Below are positions 1 through 6,187 of a stretch of DNA of 15,698 bases, in pieces. This stretch comes from an uncultured Bacilli bacterium (GTDB lineage Bacteria > Bacillota_I > Bacilli_A > RF39 > UBA660). A program made the translations under genes and the position numbers. The stretch lies in contig CANQHB010000016.1 in the NCBI GenBank assembly GCA_947623755.1, positions 1 to 15,698 of the forward strand, written 5' to 3'. The stretch's first letter is position 1; every line of letters starts with the position of its first letter. A model generated the notes under the pieces. The model saw nothing but the letters and a program-made list of their open reading frames with translations, was not told where the DNA came from and made no database searches.

Positions 1-569
1 AAAGTACCCCGATGAAAGTCTAAATCATTACGTTCATAAGTCATGTCAACTAAACGATTGATAATATCATTTCTTTTTATGGTGTCGCCTACATTTAAAA
101 TTAGCATGGATTTTTCGTATTCTTCCTTTTCACCAATACCATAAATACAAGAAACACTAGCTACAACAATAACGTCCTTATAGTTAATTAAGTTACTGGT
201 CGCTCCATGTCTTAATTCGTCAATTTCATCATTGATGGAAGAATCTTTTTCGATATAAGTATCACTAGAGGGAACATAAGCTTCGGGTTGGTAGTAATCG
301 TAGTAACTAACGAAATATTCAACGTGATTATTGGGAAATAATTCCTTAAATTCACTGTATAATTGGCCAGCCAAAGTTTTATTATGGGCTAAAACTAGGG
401 TTGGTTTATTAACACTTGCAATGACATTAGCAATTGTAAAAGTTTTACCAGTACCGGTTGCGCCCAGTAAAACTTGTTCTTTCTTGCCACTTTTAATACC
501 TTCAACTAACTCTTTTATAGCTTCAGGTTGGTCGCCGCTTGGTTTATATTTAGAAACTAATTCGAACAT
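1..569 (-). CDS. uvrB: UvrB, excinuclease ABC subunit B (N-terminal part, cut by window edge)
   Basis: UvrB is the damage-verifying, ATP-dependent subunit of the UvrABC nucleotide excision repair complex. Only the first 189 codons are present. The protein starts MFELVSKYKPSGDQP, the typical UvrB start. Walker A is GATGTGKT at residues 36-43 (Lys42). The hallmark beta-hairpin that clamps DNA strands follows as SYYDYYQPEAYVP (about residues 88-100), then a DEIDELRHGAT segment. The family is usually about 650-670 residues, so roughly 70% lies outside the window to the left. The ATG at 569 is supported by an AAAGGA ribosome binding site just upstream. I saw no clear LexA/SOS box in front. Identity is very secure. 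Confidence 0.97.
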   Translation of the reverse strand, partial: MFELVSKYKPSGDQPEAIKELVEGIKSGKKEQVLLGATGTGKTFTIANVIASVNKPTLVLAHNKTLAGQLYSEFKELFPNNHVEYFVSYYDYYQPEAYVPSSDTYIEKDSSINDEIDELRHGATSNLINYKDVIVVASVSCIYGIGEKEEYEKSMLILNVGDTIKRNDIINRLVDMTYERNDLDFHRGT

Positions 570-612
570 TATGATAGTCCTTTCTTTAATTACTTGAAGT
601 TTTACTTAAAAT

Positions 613-641
613 ATTTTAACACTTTAATTATTATAATACAA
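613..641 (-). promoter_or_regulatory. Candidate uvrB promoter
   Basis: Read on the minus strand: TTGTAT, 17 nt, then TAAAAT preceded by TGT (extended -10), about 45 nt upstream of the uvrB start. The -35 is weak (3 of 6). A small inverted repeat AGAAG-TG-CTTCT (649-660) lies just upstream of it and could be a regulator site. No experimental support. Confidence 0.4.
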
Positions 642-763
642 GAACTTTAGAAGTGCTTCTTGTTATTAGTATTATATCTTTTTTAAAGAATATGAAAAAA
701 CAGTATTATTAGATGAATAAATTAAAGGATATTAATACCTATTTATAGATTCTTAAACATTAC

Positions 764-797
764 GGAGCGATGACTGAATAAGTCATCATGCCTTTTT
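764..797 (+). terminator. Orphan terminator-like hairpin
   Basis: A 7-bp perfect stem GATGACT/AGTCATC (769-775 and 781-787) with a 5-nt loop, a small internal loop, then a GG/CC closing pair (764-765 with 791-792) and TTTTT. It is oriented for plus-strand transcription, yet no plus-strand gene precedes it in the window. It could close a small RNA or be a remnant of a lost gene. Confidence 0.45.
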
Positions 798-910
798 AAT
801 AGTTCCATCTTGATTTCTATTTTTATATAAGTTAATATTTCCATCATTTTATTTAATATCCAAAATTAATAGTATATTAATAACATTTTTAATTTATAAA
901 TCTTAATAAT

Positions 911-956
911 GTTCCTTTTTTTAGGAAAATATGTTATAATTCCTTATGAAAGGAAC
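911..956 (+). promoter_or_regulatory. AbiE operon promoter with two operator inverted repeats
   Basis: An extended -10 TGTTATAAT (TATAAT at 935-940) is preceded 17 nt upstream by a weak -35 (TTCCTT, 912-917). Two identical inverted repeats TTCCT-N6-AGGAA occupy 912-927 and 940-955, with centres 28 bp apart. IR1 covers the -35, and IR2 begins at the last base of the -10 and includes the Shine-Dalgarno AAAGGA. AbiEi antitoxins are known to bind two promoter inverted repeats and repress their own operon. Applying that role here is inference from position and symmetry. Confidence 0.75.
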
Positions 957-963
957 ATTGGAT

Positions 964-1554
964 ATGAACTATGAAGAGCAAATTTTAAATATTTTAAGGA
1001 AAAAAAAGATTGTAACTACCGATGAAATAACTAAATTAAAGATACCAAAAGTTGCTTTAACAAGACTTATAGAAAAGAATAAAATTGAAAGAGTTAAACG
1101 GGGCGTATATATTTTGCCAAATTCATTTGGAGATGAATATTATACACTATTACTTGGAGTAAATGACGCAATCTATTCTTATTTTACAGCTTTATATTTT
1201 CATGATTTATGTGAAAGAGTACCACTAAAATATGACATTACAGTCAAAAGAAATTATGGAGGGACTTTAATAAAAAATGAAAATGTTAATTTACACTACG
1301 TAGATGCAAATACACTTAATTTGGGAAGAATAAAAATAAAGAGCCCTCAAGGTCAAGAAATAGAATGTTATGATATTGAAAGATGTTTATGTGATTTAAT
1401 TAAAGATAAAGATAATCTTTATTTTGAATATGTTAAATATGCTTTTGTAAAATACTATCGAGAAGAAAAACATAATACTTTTAAATTATATAAATATGCA
1501 AAATTAATGGGTATAGAAAAACAAGTACATGAATTTATGGAGGCATTGTTATGA
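964..1554 (+). CDS. abiEi: AbiEi family antitoxin / transcriptional autorepressor (type IV toxin-antitoxin)
   Basis: First gene of an AbiE pair. AbiEi antitoxins counteract the AbiEii nucleotidyltransferase without binding it and repress the operon. The 196-aa product has an N-terminal winged-helix domain (residues 1-50, with I-V-T-T-D-E-I, a recognition helix K-V-A-L-T-R-L-I, and a wing ending R-G-V-Y-I-L-P). A C-terminal AbiEi-type domain contains the characteristic E-C-Y-D-I-E-R-C-L-C-D-L-I segment (residues 134-146). I place the start at the ATG at 964. An in-frame ATG at 946 lies only 6 nt past the -10 box and has no ribosome binding site, whereas AAAGGA (949-954) is spaced properly for 964. 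The TGA stop overlaps the next start codon (ATGA), so translation is coupled. Family call secure; activity untested. Confidence 0.9.
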   Translation: MNYEEQILNILRKKKIVTTDEITKLKIPKVALTRLIEKNKIERVKRGVYILPNSFGDEYYTLLLGVNDAIYSYFTALYFHDLCERVPLKYDITVKRNYGGTLIKNENVNLHYVDANTLNLGRIKIKSPQGQEIECYDIERCLCDLIKDKDNLYFEYVKYAFVKYYREEKHNTFKLYKYAKLMGIEKQVHEFMEALL

Positions 1555-2387
1555 ATAGTGAAAGTTTAAAAGCCAAGATTAACAATTGGGCAAAAAAAAA
1601 TAAAGTTATGCCCCAAGATTTAATGCAAATGTATTTTTTTGAAAGGCTATTATATAGAATTTCAATCAGTAAATATAAAAATAATTTTATCCTAAAAGGT
1701 GGCTTATTACTTTCGGCTTTATTTGGTGATGATAGAAGAACCACTCAAGATATGGATACAATGATAAAAGGTATTGAGATAAAAAGGGAAACATTGAATG
1801 ATATTTTAGAAGAAATTATTAATCTTGATGGTAATGATGGTATAGATTTTAAAATTTTAAAAACAAATGATATTAGAATACAAGACAAATATGGCGGAAC
1901 TAGAATATCGATTTTAGGAGCAAAAGAAGAATTACAAGTTAATTTAAAAATTGATATTACTACGAAAGATCCTATCGTGCCGAGGGAAATTAATTTTAAA
2001 TATAAAAGTATGTTTGATGATACCTACATTAATATTATGGTATTTACTAAAGAAAGTATTATTGCTGAAAAATTTCAAACTTTAATTGAAGATGCTGAAA
2101 GTGATACTAGAGCTAAAGATTTCTATGACTTATATATGCTAATGAATGAGAATATAAATAAAGAAAATTTAAAAAAAGCTATTATAAACACTTTTAATAG
2201 ACGAGAAACAAATTATCTATTGAAAGAAATTAAGGAACGTTATAATGTGATTTCTAATAGTGATATTTTAAAATCTTATTGGAATAATTTTATAAAAAGC
2301 TATATTTATGCTTCTGAAATTAGTTATAATGCTATTATTGATAAAATAGAAGAAATTGTTAACTCAATAGCGGATATTATTGTTTAA
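1551..2387 (+). CDS. abiEii: AbiEii/AbiGii family nucleotidyltransferase toxin
   Basis: A 278-aa nucleotidyltransferase of the DUF1814/AbiEii fold, the toxin of a type IV toxin-antitoxin system that can give bacteriostatic abortive infection against phage. Visible motifs: L-K-G-G-L-L-L (residues 48-54), then R-T-T-Q-D-M-D (63-69) with the metal-binding aspartates D67 and D69; N-L-K-I-D (131-135) with D135; and the C-terminal I-I-A-E-K-F-Q (170-176) followed by R-A-K-D-F-Y-D-L (187-194), typical of the family's last conserved block. Nothing is truncated and all expected acidic residues are present, so it looks active. The start overlaps the abiEi stop by 4 bases. AbiEii-type enzymes add nucleotides to RNA, in some homologues to tRNA; the substrate here is unknown. 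Confidence 0.9.
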   Translation: MNSESLKAKINNWAKKNKVMPQDLMQMYFFERLLYRISISKYKNNFILKGGLLLSALFGDDRRTTQDMDTMIKGIEIKRETLNDILEEIINLDGNDGIDFKILKTNDIRIQDKYGGTRISILGAKEELQVNLKIDITTKDPIVPREINFKYKSMFDDTYINIMVFTKESIIAEKFQTLIEDAESDTRAKDFYDLYMLMNENINKENLKKAIINTFNRRETNYLLKEIKERYNVISNSDILKSYWNNFIKSYIYASEISYNAIIDKIEEIVNSIADIIV

Positions 2388-2413
2388 ATAAAATAAATGG
2401 TAATATTGTTATC

Positions 2414-2452
2414 AATAAGTTGTCAAAAAATATTTGGCAACTTATTTTCTTT
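2414..2452 (+). terminator. Terminator of the AbiE operon
   Basis: An 11-bp stem (2414-2424 with 2436-2446, one G-U pair), an 11-nt A/T loop, then TTCTTT. It lies 26 nt after the toxin stop codon and isolates the AbiE operon from the sigma-factor operon. Confidence 0.8.
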
Positions 2453-2487
2453 AAATTCACTTGTTTTTTATATTAAATAATTCTGTA

Positions 2488-2516
2488 TTACTATTTCTAT
2501 AAACAAATGATATAAT
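2488..2516 (+). promoter_or_regulatory. Housekeeping-type promoter for the sigma/anti-sigma operon
   Basis: TTACTA, 17-nt spacer, TATAAT (2511-2516), with TG one base upstream of the -10 (extended -10). It lies about 64 nt upstream of the chosen sigma start and could supply basal expression. Confidence 0.55.
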
Positions 2517-2529
2517 AATATAAATTTTT

Positions 2530-2557
2530 TGTAACAAAACAAAAAGATAAAAGTATA
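2530..2557 (+). promoter_or_regulatory. ECF-type (autoregulatory) promoter candidate
   Basis: TGTAAC, 16-nt spacer, AGTATA, resembling the TGAAAC-N16/17-CGTATA pattern of Gram-positive ECF sigma promoters with the conserved AAC core. It sits directly before the sigma gene, where self-recognition would be expected. Inference only. Confidence 0.5.
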
Positions 2558-2579
2558 ACTAATGAACGAGGTAAAAAAA

Positions 2580-3068
2580 ATGGATACTGATTTTGAAAAG
2601 ATTTATGCAAAATATTACCAAAGTGTTTATCGATATTTATTAACTTTAACTAAAAATAGTTCTATCGCAGAAGAAATAACCCAAGAAACATTTTATAAAG
2701 CTTTAATAAATATAAATAAATATGATTCTAACTATCAAATGTTAACATGGCTTTGTAATATTGCTAAAAATACATATTTTAGCTTTTATAAAAAGAGTAA
2801 AAAGTATAATAAACTTGATACTGATATTAAAGATAATAGAGAAGATATTATTGCTAAAATAATTGATAGTGAAACTAATAAAGAATTATTAAAAATAATT
2901 CATAATTTAGAAGAGCCATATAAAGAAGTATTTACTTTGAGAATATATTGTGATTTATCTTTTAGAGAAATTGGGGATTTATTTACTAAAACAGAAAGTT
3001 GGGCTAGAGTAACTTTTTATCGTTCAAAAATAAAAATAAAGGAGAGATTAAATAAAAATGAATTGTAA
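2580..3068 (+). CDS. ECF-family RNA polymerase sigma-70 factor
   Basis: A 162-aa extracytoplasmic-function sigma factor that directs RNA polymerase to a stress or envelope regulon. Sigma region 2 spans about residues 9-74: a Y-Y-Q-S-V-Y-R-Y-L core helix, A-E-E-I-T-Q-E-T-F-Y-K-A for -10 recognition, and W-L-C-N-I-A-K-N after it. Sigma region 4 spans about 104-155, with L-S-F-R-E-I-G-D-L-F and a recognition helix ending V-T-F-Y-R-S-K. No region 1 or 3, as expected for ECF factors. I chose the ATG at 2580: it has a GAGGT site (2568-2572). The in-frame ATG at 2562 lies 4 nt past an ECF-like -10 and has no ribosome binding site. The gene overlaps the anti-sigma gene by 11 bases. Subfamily not assigned. 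Confidence 0.93.
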   Translation: MDTDFEKIYAKYYQSVYRYLLTLTKNSSIAEEITQETFYKALININKYDSNYQMLTWLCNIAKNTYFSFYKKSKKYNKLDTDIKDNREDIIAKIIDSETNKELLKIIHNLEEPYKEVFTLRIYCDLSFREIGDLFTKTESWARVTFYRSKIKIKERLNKNEL

Positions 3069-3930
3069 TATTATTAAAGACTTATTACCCCTTTATGTGG
3101 ATAATGTCTGTTCTAATGAAACCAAAAAATTAATTGAAGAACATTTAAAAAAATGTAAGGATTGCGAGCAAGAATTAACTTTACTAAAAGCTAATATTAA
3201 AACAAATGACATTGATGAAGAAAAAAGTATTAAAAACTTTAAGAAAAAACTAAATATTAAAATTATTAAAAAAGTAACTATAATTATATTTTTCTTAATA
3301 ATTACGATAACTCCTATAGCTCTTTATTTTCAGCATAAATCATGGCTTTATCATAATTATTTATATACTTATGATTATAATGAAGATATGCGCCTATTTG
3401 CCTTTGTTAATAATAAAAGTTGGAATTTTCAATTAATAAAGCCTCAAGATATTATTATGGGAGGTCAAATTTATTACAAAATAATTAAAAAAGATAATAA
3501 AGATTTATTATTTTTAACTAACAAATATACTTTAAGTAACCAAAAATATGGCGGTTGTCCGGTTTTAGAGCTAGATTATAAAAATCTTAATCCTAATAAT
3601 ATAGAAGTATATTATACTACTTATGATTTAGATAAATTAGAGAATATTAATAATGAAGAGTTAGAAAAAGTTATTAATTCTTCCCATTTAATGTATAATA
3701 AAAATCAAAAAACATCGACTATTACATGTGAATTAAATAAAGAAAAATATAGTTATACATTAAAATATTATGAAGTAAGTAAACAGATTATTAATTCAGA
3801 TAATGAAGTTGGTTTTGAATTATTAAAGGACTATTCTTATGAACCATACCTAATTGCCGACAAAGCTTTTGATAGCACTATAAATTATTTTGAGCAAAAT
3901 AATGGTAGTTGTACTATAATTGATAATTAA
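3058..3930 (+). CDS. Membrane-anchored anti-sigma factor with zinc-binding N-terminal domain
   Basis: Partner of the upstream ECF sigma factor, which it should hold inactive at the membrane until a signal arrives. The cytoplasmic head is a zf-HC2/ZAS-type anti-sigma domain: H29-x3-C33-x2-C36 in E-E-H-L-K-K-C-K-D-C, after the common start C-x-x-I-K-D-L-L-P-L-Y-V-D. One transmembrane helix spans about residues 73-91. The remaining 200 residues should lie outside the cell as the sensor; they are rich in Lys, Asn and Tyr and I do not recognise them. AAAGGAGAG (3038-3046) lies inside the sigma gene 11 nt before the ATG, so translation is probably coupled. The signal is unknown. Confidence 0.9.
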   Translation: MNCNIIKDLLPLYVDNVCSNETKKLIEEHLKKCKDCEQELTLLKANIKTNDIDEEKSIKNFKKKLNIKIIKKVTIIIFFLIITITPIALYFQHKSWLYHNYLYTYDYNEDMRLFAFVNNKSWNFQLIKPQDIIMGGQIYYKIIKKDNKDLLFLTNKYTLSNQKYGGCPVLELDYKNLNPNNIEVYYTTYDLDKLENINNEELEKVINSSHLMYNKNQKTSTITCELNKEKYSYTLKYYEVSKQIINSDNEVGFELLKDYSYEPYLIADKAFDSTINYFEQNNGSCTIIDN

Positions 3931-3948
3931 AATACTTTTTCTTCTTAT

Positions 3949-3983
3949 ACCACCACATATACTATTTATCATGGGGTGGTTTT
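3949..3983 (+). terminator. Terminator of the sigma/anti-sigma operon
   Basis: Stem ACCACC (3949-3954) with GGTGGT (3975-3980), a one-base mismatch, inner CAT/ATG pairs, a 12-nt loop, then a short T-run. It begins 18 nt after the anti-sigma stop codon. The T-run is short, so efficiency is uncertain. Confidence 0.6.
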
Positions 3984-4044
3984 AACTATACCGATACTTT
4001 TCCATTTACCATTTTTTTCTTCCTTTCTTTTTTTTAAGCCACCT

Positions 4045-4071
4045 AAAAAAAGATGGTTATGTATGAACCAT
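4045..4071 (-). terminator. Minus-strand terminator downstream of the 304-aa gene
   Basis: On the minus strand ATGGTT pairs with AACCAT (4071-4066 with 4058-4053, 7-nt loop), followed by C and seven T. It lies about 110 nt after the stop of the minus-strand gene ending at 4180. Confidence 0.6.
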
Positions 4072-4096
4072 AAAAAAGTAGCTTAATTTGGTTATA

Positions 4097-4150
4097 AAGT
4101 TGTAAGATAAAAGCGTACACTTTTTTGTGTACACTTTTATCTTACAACTT
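4097..4150. repeat. Near-perfect 24-bp inverted repeat (hairpin, six-T loop)
   Basis: Arms 4097-4120 and 4127-4150 are complementary at 23 of 24 positions; the only mismatch is C4114 with A4133. The loop is TTTTTT. GTTAT occurs on both outer sides (4091-4095 and 4153-4157), 1-2 nt from the arms, which could be a target duplication or chance. It lies 30 bp beyond the stop of the minus-strand gene at 4180, between convergent genes. It has no flanking T-run, so it is not a standard terminator. Confidence 0.75.
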
Positions 4151-4179
4151 CAGTTATGATTATGTATTTTTTTATAAAT

Positions 4180-5094
4180 TTATTTTTTAGCAAGTTCTTC
4201 ATCCATTTTACCAGTTGCGGTTACTTCGGCAATTTGACCATCAACAACTTTAAATAATTTATTGAAAAATAAAGTAGCATTTTTAAGAGCAGTATCTCTA
4301 GTAGTTATATCAATATAATTAGAAGTACTTAAATAGGTAATATAATTAGTAACACTACTGGTTAAAAGATTGTATATATTTTTTTCAAAAGTTTCATGTT
4401 CAAAAATATTTTTAACATATTCTTCATATATATTTTCCCGATTAGTAAGTAAATTTTTAATCATTTCTTGTAATTTAGTTAAGGCATCAGGATGGGTAGC
4501 GATAATATCTTTTAAAGATAAAGCAAAATATTCATTCATTAATTGTTGCCAAGCATTAGCCTCATCTTCTAGGGTATTATCAATTCTTTGTAAAACTGTT
4601 TCTAAAATACCTTCAGGAAACATAACTTTTAAATTGGCCCGATTATAAGCATCGGTGATTAATTGTTTTAACGCTGATAAACCAAAGCCGTATTTACCAA
4701 AAATGGAAACGGTAACAAAGTTTTTAGCAGCATTTCGAACGTCAACGTCGTCTTCGCCAATTAAAAGCTCTCGATTGGTAACGGTATGGCAAACGCCATT
4801 AACACCAAAGGTTATCCCGCATTTAGTATAATCACCATTAGGACAAAATTCATTAAGCCATTCTTGGTAAGATTTTTGGTCAGCAATTTTTATTCTATCT
4901 CCTTTATCATTCCAACAACGACCATAATTAGCCCAACAAATTTTTTTATCGGCCGTTACAAAAAAAGTATGGGAATCATCGGGCACATAAGTACTACTGG
5001 GCATAGCATAAGCTTCGGTTAATACAATAGTCGCATTATCCCTAAATAATATGTGGTTTTTATTAATTACAATTTCTCCTGGATTATCATTCAT
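4180..5094 (-). CDS. Uncharacterised 304-aa protein with Cys-rich N-terminal third
   Basis: I do not recognise a family with confidence. There is no signal peptide or membrane helix, so it is probably cytoplasmic. The first 110 residues hold all the cysteines (C53, C60, C84, C92, C102) and a striking block C-G-I-T-F-G-V-N-G-V-C-H-x-x-x-N-R (92-108), preceded by S-H-T-F-F-V-T-A (41-48). A His on a strand followed later by G-V-C at a helix start resembles the circular order of permuted papain/NlpC-like Cys-His enzymes; this is only a hypothesis. Residues 115-304 are mostly helical, acidic and Cys-free, with a Q-Q-L-M-N-E-Y / L-T-K-L-Q-E-M region that could form helical hairpins. The ATG at 5094 has an AGGTGAT site. 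It appears monocistronic, with its own weak promoter and a downstream terminator. Confidence 0.85.
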   Translation of the reverse strand: MNDNPGEIVINKNHILFRDNATIVLTEAYAMPSSTYVPDDSHTFFVTADKKICWANYGRCWNDKGDRIKIADQKSYQEWLNEFCPNGDYTKCGITFGVNGVCHTVTNRELLIGEDDVDVRNAAKNFVTVSIFGKYGFGLSALKQLITDAYNRANLKVMFPEGILETVLQRIDNTLEDEANAWQQLMNEYFALSLKDIIATHPDALTKLQEMIKNLLTNRENIYEEYVKNIFEHETFEKNIYNLLTSSVTNYITYLSTSNYIDITTRDTALKNATLFFNKLFKVVDGQIAEVTATGKMDEELAKK

Positions 5095-5112
5095 TATTTA
5101 TCACCTATTTTT

Positions 5113-5141
5113 AATTTAGCAAAAAATAAGAAAAAAGTAAA
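5113..5141 (-). promoter_or_regulatory. Candidate promoter of the 304-aa gene
   Basis: On the minus strand TTTACT, 17 nt, TAAATT, ending 18 nt before the start codon. Both boxes are 4 of 6 matches. The upstream gene ends in a terminator, so a promoter is needed in this gap. Confidence 0.4.
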
Positions 5142-5165
5142 GAGTTTTACTAAGATTGTGTTAAA

Positions 5166-5194
5166 TAAAAAAAGAACTATATGTAAATAGCTCT
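5166..5194 (-). terminator. Terminator of the four-helix membrane protein gene
   Basis: On the minus strand AGAGCTAT (5194-5187) pairs with ATAGTTCT (5180-5173, one G-U), 6-nt loop, then seven T (5172-5166). The stem includes two bases of the TAG stop codon of the gene it ends. Confidence 0.8.
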
Positions 5195-6026
5195 ATTTTT
5201 CAGTTTCAGTTTGAGGTTTGGTAAAAATTTTAGATAGAACAATATTAATTATAATGGCAATTATACCAAGAATAATTAAAGTATAACCATAAGTACTTAG
5301 AGAACTGGTAGAAATTGTTATATTGCTTTCAGCCTCTAAAGAAGCAAATATACTGTTAATTAAGAATTTAAAGATAATTCCAACAACTCCACCGGAAATA
5401 ATACTTGCAGTAGCAAAGTTTGATAACCAACCATAATAACTTTTCTTTAATAAGGCAATAAGTAATAAACCAACAATAACTACGGCAATAATGGCAATTT
5501 TTAAAGTGGAACTAGTTAAGAAATTATAAATATCTAAAACCATTTTGGTTTCGCTAGTCATATCACTTCTAATTTCACTAGCCATTTCATTTACAACATT
5601 GTTTATTTCTTCGGATGAGACAGTAGATAATAATTCTTCTTTATCGCTTTCAGTAATAGTAATTCCATGGTCATTTAATATTTTTTCACCATCATCAATA
5701 ATACTACTTAATTCTTTATTTACGTCAATTGTTATTTCAGCATTTTCATCGCTTAGAATCTCGATTATTTTATCCCAAGAAGTATCAATAATTTTAGTTA
5801 TTTCTTTGTTATTAGTAATGGTGTCTTCAACTTTATTTTTTACTTCTTCAGATAATTTTTCATCAGTAGTGGTTTCAATTACATCCACAATATTATTAGT
5901 TAGTTCTTGTTTTACAATACTATCAGTGGTATCTATTAACATGCCTTTTAAACTAATAATAACTCCTAAGCCTATTAATAATATAGTAATAAAGATGGTT
6001 ATAATACCTCTTAAAAATGTTTTCAT
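5193..6026 (-). CDS. Uncharacterised four-helix membrane protein with extracytoplasmic acidic loop
   Basis: A 277-aa protein of unknown function. Helix 1 lies at about residues 7-25. A long, acidic, Thr/Ser/Glu-rich stretch (31-172) is probably outside the cell. Three more helices follow at about 175-194, 204-228 and 247-268, with a K-K-S-Y-Y-G-W turn between helices 2 and 3 and a short charged tail ending in repeated Thr-Glu. The outer region is predicted helical, with many I/V-x-x-I/V heptad-like spacings, and might multimerise. There are no cysteines. The ATG at 6026 has a GAAGGG site six nt upstream. It is divergent from the ATPase gene at 6188. I know of no family assignment; it might be a stress or envelope protein. 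Confidence 0.85.
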   Translation of the reverse strand: MKTFLRGIITIFITILLIGLGVIISLKGMLIDTTDSIVKQELTNNIVDVIETTTDEKLSEEVKNKVEDTITNNKEITKIIDTSWDKIIEILSDENAEITIDVNKELSSIIDDGEKILNDHGITITESDKEELLSTVSSEEINNVVNEMASEIRSDMTSETKMVLDIYNFLTSSTLKIAIIAVVIVGLLLIALLKKSYYGWLSNFATASIISGGVVGIIFKFLINSIFASLEAESNITISTSSLSTYGYTLIILGIIAIIINIVLSKIFTKPQTETEK

Positions 6027-6051
6027 TTTGTATCCCTTCTTTTATATTTAG

Positions 6052-6080
6052 AGTTTATCATAAAGAATAAAATTTTGCAA
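6052..6080 (-). promoter_or_regulatory. Candidate promoter of the four-helix membrane protein gene
   Basis: On the minus strand TTGCAA, 17 nt, TAAACT with TG one base upstream (extended -10). The -10 ends about 25 nt before the start codon. Confidence 0.45.
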
Positions 6081-6105
6081 GAAATAATAGTAATTTTTAT
6101 AGTTC

Positions 6106-6137
6106 TGGCAAAAATGGGATTAATCCTATTTTTGCCA
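6106..6137. repeat. 32-nt palindrome abutting a promoter
   Basis: A near-perfect palindrome: outer arms TGGCAAAAAT (6106-6115) and ATTTTTGCCA (6128-6137), one mismatched pair, and a central GGATTAATCC. It ends at the base before the -35 box of the ATPase promoter, in the region shared by two divergent genes. It fits an operator for a dimeric regulator better than a terminator, since no T-run follows on either strand. Confidence 0.7.
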
Positions 6138-6166
6138 TTGACATAATTTATTAAATCGGATATAAT
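6138..6166 (+). promoter_or_regulatory. Consensus sigma-A promoter of the DUF4143 ATPase gene
   Basis: A perfect TTGACA (6138-6143), a 17-nt spacer and a perfect TATAAT (6161-6166). Predicted transcription start is about 15 nt before the ATG, giving a very short leader that begins at the AGTGAGGTG ribosome binding site. Confidence 0.85.
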
Positions 6167-6187
6167 TAATAGTGAGGTGAATAGCTA

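Larger units (their letters stand above)
570..910. other. Gene-free stretch between uvrB and the AbiE operon
   Basis: This very AT-rich region holds no ORF longer than about a dozen codons on either strand. It contains the candidate uvrB promoter at its left end, small inverted repeats at 638-663, and one orphan terminator-like hairpin at 764-797. I see no tRNA or recognisable riboswitch in it. Confidence 0.6.

Noticed and set aside
638..663. Possible SOS/LexA box in front of uvrB
   Set aside because: The inverted repeat here (ACAAGAA ... TTCTTGT, and AGAAG-TG-CTTCT) lacks the GAAC-N4-GTTC core of Gram-positive LexA sites, so I do not call it a LexA box.
946..963. Longer start for abiEi at the first in-frame ATG
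   Set aside because: It lies 6 nt after the -10 box, so transcripts would start at or beyond it, and it has no ribosome binding site; the ATG at 964 fits AAAGGA.
4097..4150. CRISPR repeat or array
   Set aside because: Only one inverted repeat copy is present, with no spaced direct repeats and no cas genes in the window.
5545..6051. 168-codon plus-strand frame opposite the membrane protein gene
   Set aside because: It lies antisense to a gene with a proper start, promoter and terminator; its Ser/Ile/Val-rich product reflects the complementary strand.
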